Shown here in pieces: positions 9,090-17,608 of a stretch of 64,000 nt of DNA. The notes beneath the pieces are model-generated. The model ran no database searches and was not told where the DNA came from. It was given only the letters and a program-made list of their open reading frames with translations. Position 1 is the stretch's first letter, and every line of letters starts with the position of its first letter. This DNA comes from Allorhizobium ampelinum S4 (GTDB taxonomy: Bacteria; Pseudomonadota; Alphaproteobacteria; Rhizobiales; Rhizobiaceae): NCBI RefSeq assembly GCF_000016285.1, contig NC_011989.1:623001-687000 (forward strand). Reading direction: 5' to 3'. The position numbers were made by a program, and so were the translations under genes.

Positions 9090-9642
9090 TCCATTAGACA
9101 GCGATGCCGACGAGGTGGTTCGGCCTCGTGCGTCCCGCCGGTCGGGCGCATCATCGATGGATAGGATGTTGGCGGCGGTTGGCGTCGTGCTGGCGTGCAG
9201 CGCGGCGATGTTTCCGTGGTATGTGTTTTTCAATCCCGATAAATTCGGCATTCATGTCGAGCCGATGGACCGGACCCGCGACTTGCCGCAGGTCGATGCG
9301 CGCAATGTATTCAGCGTGTCTCCCATGGCGCTGGTGTCGCGTGAAGACCGTGAACAGAAAATTCCTGATAATCTCGACCCGCTGACCACGGCGACGGCCT
9401 CCGATATTGGGCGGAAAGATCCCGATGGTGAGCCGGTGAAGATCGAACAGCCCTTTCCCGGTGGCGGTTTCCGGCTGCTGCATGTCTCCAACGGTCGCGC
9501 CATGATCGAGGATGCCTCCGGCATGTTCATGGTCAAAATCGGCTCTGTCCTGCCCGACAATAGCCGCGTGGCGACACTGGAACAACGCAATGGAAAATGG
9601 GTGATCATCACCAGCACCGGCGCGATCTACGAAAACCAGTAG
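9070..9642 (+). CDS. Single-pass membrane protein overlapping fliI, unknown function
   Basis: 190 aa. It begins inside the last 20 bp of fliI, so it is translationally coupled. Residues 1-32 are charged and cytoplasmic, a membrane segment lies at about 33-52 (MLAAVGVVLACSAAMFPWYVFF), and the rest is periplasmic. The C-terminal ~60 residues form a compact beta domain (FRLLHVSNGRAMIEDASGMF, then WVIITSTGAIYE), reminiscent of small assembly domains, but I cannot name a family. Its position between fliI and the rod operon suggests a conserved rhizobial basal-body or export accessory. Confidence 0.7.
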   Translation: MQDQEHDPLDSDADEVVRPRASRRSGASSMDRMLAAVGVVLACSAAMFPWYVFFNPDKFGIHVEPMDRTRDLPQVDARNVFSVSPMALVSREDREQKIPDNLDPLTTATASDIGRKDPDGEPVKIEQPFPGGGFRLLHVSNGRAMIEDASGMFMVKIGSVLPDNSRVATLEQRNGKWVIITSTGAIYENQ

Positions 9643-9723
9643 CCCGGCCTTGCGCGTGCGGACGGGGATCGGGCACAAGCCTTGGCCGACCGTCGCTTTC
9701 ATCCCACATCCAGTGTGTTTTTC

Positions 9724-9747
9724 AAAGCCGCCTATGGGCGGCTTTTT
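9724..9747 (+). terminator. Rho-independent terminator after the flgF-fliI operon
   Basis: AAAGCCGCC, loop TAT, GGGCGGCTTTTT: a short GC stem running directly into a T-tract, 80 bp after the stop of the gene ending at 9642. Confidence 0.8.
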
Positions 9748-9833
9748 GCATTGGCGGCCAGGGTTGAAATTGTGCTCGTCCGGCGATCATTCCTCGATAA
9801 ATATACAATTGTTTCAAAATCTTAAATTGGATC

Positions 9834-9848
9834 TTAGGAAAAGTTAAC
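9834..9848 (+). promoter_or_regulatory. Possible CtrA-like half-site pair upstream of flgB
   Basis: TTAG at 9834-9837, 6 bases, then TTAAC at 9844-9848. It resembles the CtrA consensus TTAA-N7-TTAAC with one base less in the spacer and one mismatch, so it is weaker than the flagellin sites. Confidence 0.35.
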
Positions 9849-9859
9849 GATTGTAGAAA

Positions 9860-9924
9860 AGGCCGGTTTTGCGGTCAGTCCCACGCAAGATTACCGGCCT
9901 AATCTCCAGGGTGTAAATTGGAGA
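9860..9924 (+). promoter_or_regulatory. flgB leader with two hairpins, second one hiding the ribosome binding site
   Basis: The first stem pairs AGGCCGGT (9860-9867) with ACCGGCCT (9893-9900), with an extra inner stem TTGCG/CGCAA (9869-9873, 9884-9888). Two bases later TCTCCA (9903-9908) pairs perfectly with TGGAGA (9919-9924), which contains the flgB Shine-Dalgarno GGAG seven bases before the ATG. The layout matches the flagellin leaders although the sequence differs. Confidence 0.55.
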
Positions 9925-9931
9925 AAACTCT

Positions 9932-10324
9932 ATGGAACCGATAAAGCTTTTTGATGTGGCATCACGGCAGGCCGAGTGGCTTTCCCTGCGCCAGGAAGTG
10001 ATCGCCGGCAACATAGCCAATGCCAATACACCGAAATTCATGGCGAAGGACATCACACCCTTCAATGCCATCCTGGACGTGCGTCAATTTGGTATGGCGC
10101 GGACCAATTCGAAGCATATGGCCTCGAGCGATCTGAACACCGATCTGGATGTCGATATCCGCGAGGCGCCTTTGAATGGCGAAATCGGCGTTCAGGTTTC
10201 GGGAAATTCGGTCGCGCTGGCCGATGAGATGACCAAGATGGGCGAGATCCAGCGGCAGCACTCGCTCAACACTAACCTCGTCAGTAGTTTTAATCGCATG
10301 ATGCTGATGACTGTAAAGGGGTAA
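9932..10324 (+). CDS. flgB: Flagellar rod protein FlgB
   Basis: 130 aa, normal size for this proximal rod subunit. The N-terminal rod motif is AEWLSLRQEVIAGNIANANTPKF, with the NIANANTP core, and the C-terminal helix is MTKMGEIQRQHSLNTNLVSSFNRMM. It is the first gene of a long rod/ring operon and ends 3 bp before flgC. Its leader carries an SD-sequestering hairpin (9860-9924), so its translation may be controlled. Confidence 0.95.
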   Translation: MEPIKLFDVASRQAEWLSLRQEVIAGNIANANTPKFMAKDITPFNAILDVRQFGMARTNSKHMASSDLNTDLDVDIREAPLNGEIGVQVSGNSVALADEMTKMGEIQRQHSLNTNLVSSFNRMMLMTVKG

Positions 10325-10327
10325 ACC

Positions 10328-10765
10328 ATGGATTCCGTCACCGCGACAGATCCTCTCACCTCGGCCCTGAAAATTGCCGGCAGCGGACTGGATGTACAGT
10401 CCACCCGGCTCAGGATCGTTTCGGAAAATATTGCCAACGCCCAGAGCACCGGCGACACGCCCGGCGCCAATCCCTACCGTCGCAAGACGATCACCTTCGG
10501 GTCCGAAATGGACCGCGCCACAGGCACGGAAATCGTCAAGGTCAAGAAGCTTGGCTTCGACAAGTCGAATTTCACGGAAGAATACGATCCCAGCAATCCG
10601 GCTGCCGATGCCAAGGGCTACGTGAAAATGCCGAACGTAAACGTGCTGATCGAAATGGCCGACATGCGCGAAGCCAACCGCACCTATGAAGCCAATCTTC
10701 AGTCCGTCAAGCAGACACGTGACCTGATTACCTCGACCCTCGACCTGCTGAAGAGCTCACAATGA
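10328..10765 (+). CDS. flgC: Flagellar rod protein FlgC
   Basis: 145 aa. A proximal rod component, recognised by the N-terminal motif [23 protein letters not shown], with the ENIANAxST core, and the C-terminal coiled segment [20 protein letters not shown] that is nearly diagnostic for FlgC. A short insert includes [19 protein letters not shown], also typical. It overlaps fliE by 4 bp (ATGA), so the two are translationally coupled. Confidence 0.95.
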   Translation: MDSVTATDPLTSALKIAGSGLDVQSTRLRIVSENIANAQSTGDTPGANPYRRKTITFGSEMDRATGTEIVKVKKLGFDKSNFTEEYDPSNPAADAKGYVKMPNVNVLIEMADMREANRTYEANLQSVKQTRDLITSTLDLLKSSQ

Positions 10766-11136
10766 TCGATTCTATTAGCAAAATTGGCTCTCTCGTTCCA
10801 TCGGGCATGACTGAGGGCACCGACGCAACAAGCACGGCCTCGCTCGGTGGTACACATTCGCTCTTCAGCACGCAGACGGGCGTCGCGGCGCAGAATGCGA
10901 CACCGGGTACCGCAACAGGCATGAGCTTCAGCGATGTTGTCGGCGGCGTGATGAACGATGCGATGCAGAACCTGAAGACCGCTGAAAGCAACTCCCTCGA
11001 CGGCATGCTCGGCAAGGTCAGCACCCGCGAAGTGGTTGATTCCGTCATGTCTGCGCAGAAATCGCTGCAAACGGCGATTGCGCTGCGCGACAAGCTGGTT
11101 TCGGCCTTCCTCGACATCACAAAAATGCAGATTTAA
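10762..11136 (+). CDS. fliE: Flagellar hook-basal body junction protein FliE
   Basis: 124 aa. FliE joins the MS ring to the rod and is exported early. The conserved C-terminal half is present: [21 protein letters not shown] followed by [29 protein letters not shown], matching the family pattern ending in a Met/Gln-Ile motif. The N-terminal ~45 residues are Ser/Thr/Gly rich and probably disordered. It is 18 bp upstream of flgG. Confidence 0.93.
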   Translation: MIDSISKIGSLVPSGMTEGTDATSTASLGGTHSLFSTQTGVAAQNATPGTATGMSFSDVVGGVMNDAMQNLKTAESNSLDGMLGKVSTREVVDSVMSAQKSLQTAIALRDKLVSAFLDITKMQI

Positions 11137-11154
11137 CCTCAGGGATAGCAGCAC

Positions 11155-11946
11155 ATGAGAGCTCTCGCAATTGCCTCCACCGGCATGAATGCCCAGCAGA
11201 CCAACCTCGAGGTCATTTCCAACAATATCGCCAATATCAATACGACCGGTTTCAAGAAGTCGCGCGCTGAGTTTTCGGACCTTCTTTATCAAACCGAAAA
11301 GGCTGTGGGCGTCGCAAACCGCGCCAACCAATCGACGGTGCCGGAAGGTGCCAATATCGGTCTCGGTGTGCAGACGGCAGCTGTGCGGACGATGAACGAG
11401 CAGGGCGAATTGTCGGAGACCTCGAACGAACTGGACGTTGCCATCGTTGGACGCGGTTACCTCCAGGTGCAGAGCCCGGACGGTGCTACCACGTTCTACA
11501 CCCGCGCCGGCGCTCTCAACAAGGATTCCGACGGCAACCTGGTGACGACCGAAGGCTATAAGATCATTCCAAATATCACCATCCCAACGGATGCGACCGA
11601 AGTGAAGATCAGCGAATCCGGTGAGGTCTCGGTTTTGCAAGGCGATTCCTCCACCTATACAACGCTTGGTCAGCTGGAAACATCGGCTTTCGTCAATCCG
11701 GCTGGTTTGAAGGCTATCGGCGATAATCTGTTCCAGGAAACGGCTTCCTCCGGTAATCCGATCAACGGCGTGCCCGGCGACGCGGGCTATGGCTATCTGA
11801 AGCAGGGCTATCTGGAGTCCTCGAACGTCGACTCGGTCACGGAAATCACCAGCCTGATTTCGGCCCAGCGCGCCTACGAGATGAATTCCAAGGTCATCAC
11901 CACCGCCGACGAAATGGCGCAGATCGTCAGCAAGAACCTAAAGTAA
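11155..11946 (+). CDS. flgG: Flagellar distal rod protein FlgG
   Basis: 263 aa, the usual length. It forms the distal rod that passes through the P and L rings. The N-terminal motif is [40 protein letters not shown], with the FlgG-type insert DLLYQT. The C-terminus is [31 protein letters not shown], characteristic of FlgG. It is preceded by an AGGGATAG ribosome binding site and followed by flgA after 17 bp. Confidence 0.97.
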   Translation: MRALAIASTGMNAQQTNLEVISNNIANINTTGFKKSRAEFSDLLYQTEKAVGVANRANQSTVPEGANIGLGVQTAAVRTMNEQGELSETSNELDVAIVGRGYLQVQSPDGATTFYTRAGALNKDSDGNLVTTEGYKIIPNITIPTDATEVKISESGEVSVLQGDSSTYTTLGQLETSAFVNPAGLKAIGDNLFQETASSGNPINGVPGDAGYGYLKQGYLESSNVDSVTEITSLISAQRAYEMNSKVITTADEMAQIVSKNLK

Positions 11947-11963
11947 ACATCAAAGGGGCAAAC

Positions 11964-12443
11964 ATGATGTTTCGCCATATGAAGAGAATGTTCAGGTTGA
12001 CCGGGGTGGCCGTCATGGTCTTGGTGGCTTTCGCCGCCGCCCCGTCAGCGGCGCGGGATCGTTATGCGATCGTTCCGACGGACACCATCTATCCAGGCGA
12101 AGCGATTTCGTCCAACAAACTGGATCGGGTTCAGGTGACCAATCCCAATCTTGCAGGCGGCTTTGCCTCTGACATGGCGGATGTGGTCGGCATGCTCTCG
12201 ACCAAGACACTGCTGCCCGGTCGCACTATTCCGTTGGCGACGCTGAAACGCCCCTATGCGGTGATCCGCGGATCGCAGCTGCGGCTGATCTTCAATATCG
12301 GCAACCTTACCATTTCTGCGTCGGGCAGCCCGATGGACGATGCCAATATCGGCGACGTCATCCGCGTCCGTAATCTCGATTCCGGCCAGATCGTCAGCGG
12401 AACGGTCATGGGCGATGGCACTGTGCAGGTGATGGCAAAATGA
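11964..12443 (+). CDS. flgA: Flagellar P-ring assembly chaperone FlgA
   Basis: 159 aa, shorter than enteric FlgA (219 aa), as usual in rhizobia. A Sec signal peptide covers about residues 1-30 (MKRMFRLTGVAVMVLVAFAAAPSAA), so it acts in the periplasm to help FlgI form the P ring. The SAF-type domain is visible in IVPTDTIYPGEAISSNKLDRV and the C-terminus IGDVIRVRNLDSGQIVSGTVMGDGTVQV is the conserved FlgA tail. It overlaps flgI by 4 bp (ATGA), coupling chaperone and client. Confidence 0.95.
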   Translation: MMFRHMKRMFRLTGVAVMVLVAFAAAPSAARDRYAIVPTDTIYPGEAISSNKLDRVQVTNPNLAGGFASDMADVVGMLSTKTLLPGRTIPLATLKRPYAVIRGSQLRLIFNIGNLTISASGSPMDDANIGDVIRVRNLDSGQIVSGTVMGDGTVQVMAK

Positions 12444-13555
12444 GTATCCGGGTTCTGCTTTTCTCGATTTTCACCGGCTTCCTTCTGGCGGCTGCCGGTC
12501 CTGCGCTGGCGCAGGGCTCGCGCATCAAGGACGTTGCCTCCCTCCAGGCCGGCCGTGATAACCAGTTGATCGGTTACGGTCTCGTCGTCGGTCTGCAAAG
12601 CACCGGCGACAGTCTTCGTTCCTCGCCTTTCACCGACCAGTCCATGCGCGCCATGCTCCAGAATCTGGGGATTTCCACCCAAGGCGGTCAGTCCTCGGCC
12701 AAGAATGTTGCTGCCGTCATGGTGACCGCCACTCTTCCACCCTTCGGCAGTCCTGGCAGTCGTATCGATGCCACGGTCAGTTCATTGGGGGATGCCACGT
12801 CGCTGCGCGGCGGTACGCTGATCATGACCTCGCTTTCAGGCGCCGATGGCCAGATCTACGCCGTTGCCCAAGGGTCGGTGGTTGTTTCCGGCTTTACTGC
12901 CCAGGGGCAGGCGGCCACGGTGACCGAAGGCGTCACCACCTCCGGCCGCGTCCCGAACGGCGCGATCATCGAGCGCGAACTTCCGTCCAAATTCAAGGAT
13001 TCGGTCAATCTCGTGCTGCAATTGCGCAATCCGGATTTTTCGACGTCGCTCGGCATGGCTCGGCGTATCAACAATTATGCCACCGCCACCTACGGCGCTC
13101 CGATTGCCGAGGCACGCGACAGCCAGGAAGTGGTGATCCAGAAACCGCGCACGGCGGATCTGGCCCAATTGATGGCCGATATCGAAAACCTTGTCGTGGA
13201 GACCGACACACCGGCCAAGGTGGTGATCAACGAGCGCACAGGAACCATCGTCATCGGCGCTGACGTGCGTGTGTCCAAGGTTGCTGTCAGCTACGGCACG
13301 CTGACGGTGCAGGTTAATGAGACCCCTCAGGTCATTCAACCGCAGCCCTTTTCCAGCGGCACGACGGCGACGCAGCCGCAGACGGATATTTCCGCGCAGA
13401 AGACTGGTGACAAGGTTGCCATCGTTGATGGACCTGACCTGCGCACGCTGGTGGCTGGCCTGAATAATATCGGCGTGAAGCCGGACGGTATCATCGCCAT
13501 CCTGCAAGGCATTAAGTCGGCAGGGGCACTTCAAGCGGAGCTTGTCCTGCAATGA
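12440..13555 (+). CDS. flgI: Flagellar P-ring protein FlgI
   Basis: 371 aa, normal length. A signal peptide occupies residues 1-24 (LLAAAGPALAQG cleavage region). The mature start SRIKDVASLQAGRDNQLIGYGLVVGLQSTGDS is the family signature, and GAIIERELPSKF and the C-terminal TLVAGLNNIGVKPDGIIAILQGIKSAGAL are also conserved. It forms the ring around the rod in the peptidoglycan layer. The following motE gene overlaps its stop by 4 bp. Confidence 0.97.
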   Translation: MSIRVLLFSIFTGFLLAAAGPALAQGSRIKDVASLQAGRDNQLIGYGLVVGLQSTGDSLRSSPFTDQSMRAMLQNLGISTQGGQSSAKNVAAVMVTATLPPFGSPGSRIDATVSSLGDATSLRGGTLIMTSLSGADGQIYAVAQGSVVVSGFTAQGQAATVTEGVTTSGRVPNGAIIERELPSKFKDSVNLVLQLRNPDFSTSLGMARRINNYATATYGAPIAEARDSQEVVIQKPRTADLAQLMADIENLVVETDTPAKVVINERTGTIVIGADVRVSKVAVSYGTLTVQVNETPQVIQPQPFSSGTTATQPQTDISAQKTGDKVAIVDGPDLRTLVAGLNNIGVKPDGIIAILQGIKSAGALQAELVLQ

Positions 13556-14121
13556 GATCAACAGCCTCCCTCGCAAACTATGCCGCTTCAAGATATTCTG
13601 GTCTTGGCGCTCTGGCCCTGGCCTGCGCTGTTCTTGCTGTTTCGGCCCTGCCAGGCAGCGCCCAGCAGGCGGCTCCGGCGCGTGCCGCCAATAGCGGCTC
13701 CACCGGCACGACCAGCGCCGATGATATCCAGCGTTTTTGCACCAACATTGCCGATCCGGCCCGCGACCAGCGCTATCTGCTGCAAAAGCAGGATCTGGAA
13801 AAACTGCAATCGGATGTCAATGACCGCATTGCCGTGCTGGAAGCGCGCAAGAGCGAATATCAGGACTGGTTGGCGCGCCGAAACGAGTTTCTGCAAAAGG
13901 CAGAAGCCGGTTTGACCGATGTCTACAAGAATATGAAGCCCGATGCCGCTGCCCCGCAGCTGGAGAAGGTCAATCCTCTCTTGGCCGCAGCGATCATCAT
14001 GAAGCTTCCGGCCAAGCAATCCAGTTTGATTCTCAGCGAGATGGACCCCGAAAAAGCCGCGCTCGTCGCTGGCATCATGTCCAATGCCGCTGATCCCAAT
14101 ACCTCGAAGGAACCCACATGA
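13552..14121 (+). CDS. motE: Motility protein MotE, MotC chaperone
   Basis: 189 aa with an N-terminal signal peptide to about residue 38 (ALALACAVLAVSALPGSAQQ), then a short linker, a helical coiled-coil segment (YLLQKQDLEKLQSDVNDRIAVLEARKSEYQDWLARRNEF) and a MgtE-N-like tail (MKLPAKQSSLILSEMDPEKAALVAGIM). MotE is known from Sinorhizobium as a periplasmic chaperone for MotC; the gene lies between flgI and flgH there too. The overlap with both neighbours (4 bp each side) indicates tight coupling. The name rests on position and architecture. Confidence 0.85.
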   Translation: MRSTASLANYAASRYSGLGALALACAVLAVSALPGSAQQAAPARAANSGSTGTTSADDIQRFCTNIADPARDQRYLLQKQDLEKLQSDVNDRIAVLEARKSEYQDWLARRNEFLQKAEAGLTDVYKNMKPDAAAPQLEKVNPLLAAAIIMKLPAKQSSLILSEMDPEKAALVAGIMSNAADPNTSKEPT

Positions 14122-14831
14122 TAAAGCGTAGCGCTGTGGTTCTCATGGCCGTTATCCTCACCGGCTGTGGGAACAAGACATTGGAAGAAGTCGGCAATGC
14201 TCCGGCCATGAGCCCGGTGGGCAGCGGCTTGCGTTACAATCAGGCGCCGCAGCTTGCCAGCTATCCGAAGCAGACCAAGGCTGTCAGCAACGGCTACTCC
14301 CTCTGGAACGACAGCCAGGCGGCGCTTTTCAAGGATTCGCGCGCCATCAATGTCGGGGATCTGCTGACGGTCAATATCTCGATTGCCGACAAGGCGAAGT
14401 TCAAGAACGACACATCACGCAGCCGTAAGAACTCGACATCGCTGACATGGTCGACGGTGATCAACCTGTTCGGCATCACACCGCCAGATTCGTCCGGCGA
14501 CATGAGCACCGATTCGAATTCGAGTTCCGATGGCAAGGGATCGGTCGATCGGTCTGAAACGCTGACCTTGATGGTGGCGGCTGTGGTGACCAGCATTCTT
14601 GAAAACGGCAATCTGCTGATCAGCGGTTCCCAGGAAGTGCGCGTCAACCATGAAGTCCGCATTCTGAATGTCGCGGGTATTGTGCGCCCGCAGGATGTCG
14701 ATGCCAAGAACACCATTTCCTATGAGAAGATCGCAGAGGCCCGCATTTCTTACGGCGGCAAGGGACGTTTGACGGAGGTGCAGCAGCCGCCGGTTGGCCA
14801 GCAGGTCGTCGACATGTTCTCCCCATTCTGA
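14118..14831 (+). CDS. flgH: Flagellar L-ring lipoprotein FlgH
   Basis: 237 aa. A lipoprotein signal is present at the N-terminus with lipobox LTGC, Cys17 being the lipidation site. FlgH forms the outer-membrane L ring around the rod. Family features are SLWNDSQAALFKDSRAINVGDLLTVNISIADKAKF and the C-terminal LLISGSQEVRVNHEVRILNVAGIVRPQDVDAKNTISYEKIAEARISYGGKGRL-type block. It is separated from fliL by a 165-bp gap with a strong hairpin. Confidence 0.97.
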   Translation: MIKRSAVVLMAVILTGCGNKTLEEVGNAPAMSPVGSGLRYNQAPQLASYPKQTKAVSNGYSLWNDSQAALFKDSRAINVGDLLTVNISIADKAKFKNDTSRSRKNSTSLTWSTVINLFGITPPDSSGDMSTDSNSSSDGKGSVDRSETLTLMVAAVVTSILENGNLLISGSQEVRVNHEVRILNVAGIVRPQDVDAKNTISYEKIAEARISYGGKGRLTEVQQPPVGQQVVDMFSPF

Positions 14832-14854
14832 TGATGTGACAAGATACTGCCTTT

Positions 14855-14885
14855 TACCAACGGCCTGTTTCTGTGGCCGTTGGTA
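14855..14885 (+). terminator. 11-bp perfect hairpin in the flgH-fliL gap
   Basis: TACCAACGGCC (14855-14865) pairs with GGCCGTTGGTA (14875-14885) around a 9-base loop. No T-run follows, so it may define an mRNA 3' end or protect upstream mRNA rather than stop transcription completely. Confidence 0.45.
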
Positions 14886-14996
14886 TGATGCGTTCCGGCT
14901 GATTACGATTGGCCGGCGAAATATGCCGATTTGTTTTTTGCATGCCCCTTCAGATCCAAGGCGATCGAAGGGCGATGCTGCAGGATGGAGACCACC

Positions 14997-15515
14997 ATGG
15001 CAGATGCACCGGCGCTGGAAGGCCCTTCGAAAAAGGCTTCCCCCATTCTGCTCATTGCTGCACTTGCGGGACTGACCGTTGTCGGTGCCGGTGCCGGCTG
15101 GCTGGTCGGCACCATGGTAGCGCCCAAGGTGAAGGTGGCGAAGGAAGAACAAAAGGCGGCTGAAGAGGCCGGGGGCAAAAAAAAAGAAGGCGAAAAAGAA
15201 GAGACCGGCTTGCCGAAATTGCCAGCAGAGGCCAATGGTATCGTCCAGCTTGATCCTGTCACCACCAACCTTGCCTATCCCTCTGAAAGCTGGGTCCGGC
15301 TGGAAGTGGCTCTGGTCTTCAACGGTCCGGTCGATGCAAAACTGGCTGAGGATATTCATCAGGATTTGATGGCCTATATGCGCACGGTATCCCTGCAACA
15401 GATCGAAGGCCCACGCGGTTTCGATTATTTGAAGGACGATCTGCGCGAGCGAGTTGACGTGCGGTCTGAAGGACGGGTATCGAAGCTTTTGTTTAGGACG
15501 TTTGTCATCGAATGA
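14997..15515 (+). CDS. fliL: Flagellar basal body-associated protein FliL
   Basis: 172 aa starting at the ATG at 14997, chosen for the GGAG six bases upstream; a longer frame from 14931 lacks support. FliL surrounds the stator and supports torque. Residues ~20-40 (LIAALAGLTVVGAGAGWLVG) form the single membrane segment, followed by a Lys/Glu-rich linker (EEQKAAEEAGGKKKEGEKEE) and the periplasmic domain (SWVRLEVALVFNGPVDAKLAEDIHQDLMAYMRTVSLQQIEG). The C-terminus ends in the usual strand (VSKLLFRTFVIE). It overlaps fliP by 4 bp. Confidence 0.93.
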   Translation: MADAPALEGPSKKASPILLIAALAGLTVVGAGAGWLVGTMVAPKVKVAKEEQKAAEEAGGKKKEGEKEETGLPKLPAEANGIVQLDPVTTNLAYPSESWVRLEVALVFNGPVDAKLAEDIHQDLMAYMRTVSLQQIEGPRGFDYLKDDLRERVDVRSEGRVSKLLFRTFVIE

Positions 15516-16249
15516 TTCGAACCCTTATCTTGATCGCCGCGATGATAGCGGCCCCGGAACTGGCCCAGGCGCAGCAGCTTCCGTCAAACTTCCTGACGGC
15601 GCCGGTCGACGGCTCCGTCGCGGCCTGGATTATCCGCACCTTCGGTCTGCTGACAGTTCTTTCGGTTGCTCCCGGCATCCTGATCATGGTGACGAGCTTT
15701 CCGCGCTTCGTGATCGCGTTTTCCATTCTGCGCTCCGGCATGGGTCTATCCAGCACGCCGTCCAACATGATCCTGACCAGTCTTGCCCTGTTCATGACCT
15801 TTTATGTCATGACGCCGGTCATGGATCAGGCCTGGCGTGACGGTGTGCGCCCGCTTCTGGACAACCAGATTACCGAGGCCGAGGCTGTTCCCAGGATTGC
15901 GGAGCCTTTCCGGGGCTTCATGTCCAACAATACCCGCGAGAAAGACCTCCGGCTGTTCATCGATCTGGCCAACGAGCGCGGGCAGACGACGGTCGTTGAA
16001 GGCAAGGTCGATTACCGGGTATTGATCCCGGCTTTCATGCTGTCAGAGATCCGGCGCGGCTTTGAAATCGGCTTCCTGATCATCCTGCCTTTTCTGGTCA
16101 TCGACATGATCGTCTCGACCATCACCATGGCCATGGGCATGATGATGTTGCCGCCGACGTCGATTTCCCTGCCGTTCAAGATCCTGTTCTTCGTGCTCAT
16201 CGATGGCTGGAACCTTCTGGTCGGTAGTTTGGTGCGCTCATTTTCCTGA
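15512..16249 (+). CDS. fliP: Flagellar export gate protein FliP
   Basis: 245 aa, standard length. FliP is the core of the export gate and, unusually, has a cleavable signal peptide, visible at residues 1-20 (LILIAAMIAAPELAQA). The family signatures are RTFGLLTVLSVAPGILIMVTSFPRFVIAFSILR and FMLSEIRRGFEIGFLIILPFLVIDMIVSTITMAMGMMMLPP. The last segment FKILFFVLIDGWNLLVGSL is also conserved. It closes the flgB operon; a terminator-like hairpin follows. Confidence 0.98.
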   Translation: MIRTLILIAAMIAAPELAQAQQLPSNFLTAPVDGSVAAWIIRTFGLLTVLSVAPGILIMVTSFPRFVIAFSILRSGMGLSSTPSNMILTSLALFMTFYVMTPVMDQAWRDGVRPLLDNQITEAEAVPRIAEPFRGFMSNNTREKDLRLFIDLANERGQTTVVEGKVDYRVLIPAFMLSEIRRGFEIGFLIILPFLVIDMIVSTITMAMGMMMLPPTSISLPFKILFFVLIDGWNLLVGSLVRSFS

Positions 16250-16311
16250 AGCCAGACTATCCCCTAGAAATAGAGGGTTTATAAACCATAGAACAGCGTG
16301 TTCGCGCCTTG

Positions 16312-16332
16312 CGCCCCATCCTGGGCGTTTTT
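16312..16332 (+). terminator. Terminator after fliP
   Basis: CGCCC (16312-16316), six-base loop, GGGCG (16323-16327), then TTTTT. The short stem and T-tract fit a Rho-independent terminator closing the rod/ring operon before the flagellin genes. Confidence 0.6.
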
Positions 16333-16454
16333 GGCGTTGTTAATGGTTCTTTTACCACTCCTGTTGAGCTAACCTTAAAGCGGTGCGTGGTTATGTGCTG
16401 ATTAGAGGCGAGTTAAACAAACTCTAGTTAATTGACATGATGTCGATCGCTTCT

Positions 16455-16507
16455 GCCGGTATATAGTCCGGCATGTCCCTCTTTTGTATTGTGTAACCAC
16501 AGGGACA
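16455..16507 (+). promoter_or_regulatory. First flagellin leader: two hairpins, second sequesters the SD
   Basis: Hairpin 1 pairs GCCGG (16455-16459) with CCGGC (16468-16472). Hairpin 2 pairs TGTCCCT (16474-16480) with AGGGACA (16501-16507) over 7 perfect base pairs; AGGGA is the Shine-Dalgarno sequence of the flagellin ATG at 16514. A related box ACATGATGTCGATC starts 20 bp before hairpin 1. In this copy the third pair of hairpin 2 is U-A, where the other four leaders have U-G. A TTGACA at 16432-16437 has no well spaced -10 element. Confidence 0.65.
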
Positions 16508-16513
16508 GATCTG

Positions 16514-17476
16514 ATGACAAGCATCATGACCAACAATTCGGCCATTTCGGCACTTTCCACGCTGCGCACTATCAGCTCGCAGATGGAAACCACGCAGAGC
16601 GCCATTTCTTCAGGCTACAAGGTCAAGGACGCATCCGATAATGCGGCTTACTGGTCGATTGCCACGACCATGCGCTCCGATAACAAGGCGATGTCTGCCG
16701 TGCAGGACGCACTCGGCGTCGGCGCTGCCAAGACGGATACGGCCTATACCGGCATGGAAGCCGCTATCGGTGTCGTCTCCGACATCAAGGCCAAGCTGGT
16801 TGCCGCCCGTGAACCAGGCGTGGACAAGGACAAGATCAACAAGGAACTGACCGAGCTGAAGAACCAGCTGAGTTCTGTTGCCAAGTCCGCGTCGTTCAAT
16901 GGCGAGAACTGGCTGTATGACAACAGCGATTCCACTGGCACGACCCAGGAAATGGTTGGCTCCTTCGTTCGTGGGAATGATGGCAATGTCTCGATCAAGA
17001 CGATCACCTTCGATACGACCAACTCGATCCTGATCAATGACGAGGCGGGTGACGGCGGTCTTCTGACAAAGGGAACGGTCGCAACCTATGCCTATGGTAC
17101 AACGACGACGACGGCATCCTATTACCTGATTTCCTCTGTCGCGGGTAATACCAGTAGTGCGAGCGAAGTGACGCTGACCTCGTCCACCACCGACGACGAG
17201 ATTGATGGCATGGTTGCCTCGGTTGACAAGATGTTGTCCAGCATGACGGATGCTGCTGCCACCATCGGTGCGACTAAGAGCCGGATCGAATCTCAGTCCA
17301 GCTTTGCGAAAGACCTCAGCGATACGATCGATGTCGGCATCGGCAAGCTCGTGGATGCGGACATGAACGAGGAATCGACCAAGCTGAAGGCGTTGCAGAC
17401 GCAGCAGCAGCTGGGCATCCAGGCGCTGTCAATCGCCAATTCCAGCACAGAGAATGTTTTGTCGTTGTTCCGTTAA
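16514..17476 (+). CDS. flaA: Flagellin 1
   Basis: 320 aa. Flagellins polymerise into the filament after export through the flagellar type III system. N-terminal D0/D1 helices are MTSIMTNNSAISALSTLRTIS onward, and the C-terminal helix ends ALQTQQQLGIQALSIANSSTENVLSLFR, both typical rhizobial flagellin. The start is the ATG at 16514, shared in position with the other four paralogues; a frame opening upstream at 16484 would read through the SD hairpin. It differs from copies 2-4 mainly at the ends (for example KSRIESQSSFAKDL near the C-terminus), while the centre is nearly identical. First of five tandem copies; probably the counterpart of flaA, but the letter is a guess. Confidence 0.96.
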   Translation: MTSIMTNNSAISALSTLRTISSQMETTQSAISSGYKVKDASDNAAYWSIATTMRSDNKAMSAVQDALGVGAAKTDTAYTGMEAAIGVVSDIKAKLVAAREPGVDKDKINKELTELKNQLSSVAKSASFNGENWLYDNSDSTGTTQEMVGSFVRGNDGNVSIKTITFDTTNSILINDEAGDGGLLTKGTVATYAYGTTTTTASYYLISSVAGNTSSASEVTLTSSTTDDEIDGMVASVDKMLSSMTDAAATIGATKSRIESQSSFAKDLSDTIDVGIGKLVDADMNEESTKLKALQTQQQLGIQALSIANSSTENVLSLFR

Positions 17477-17503
17477 TAGCCGACATAGGCATACGAAACC
17501 AAG

Positions 17504-17535
17504 AGGCCGGGCATTCAGTCCGGCCTTTTTAATTT
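17504..17535 (+). terminator. Terminator after flagellin 1
   Basis: AGGCCGG (17504-17510) pairs with CCGGCCT (17520-17526), followed by TTTTTAATTTTT. A textbook Rho-independent terminator 28 bp after the stop codon. Confidence 0.85.
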
Positions 17536-17608
17536 TTCATTAATTTAACAATGTATTAACCAAGTAAAATATGGATATTTTTATATAAATTAATCACGTA
17601 ATTCTCCA

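Noticed and set aside
10699..11640. 313-codon open frame on the minus strand opposite fliE and flgG
   Set aside because: Shadow frame over two certain rod genes.
16432..16465. TTGACA and TATATA as a sigma-70 promoter for flagellin 1
   Set aside because: The spacing is 22 bp, too long for a normal sigma-70 promoter, and TATATA lies in the loop of leader hairpin 1.
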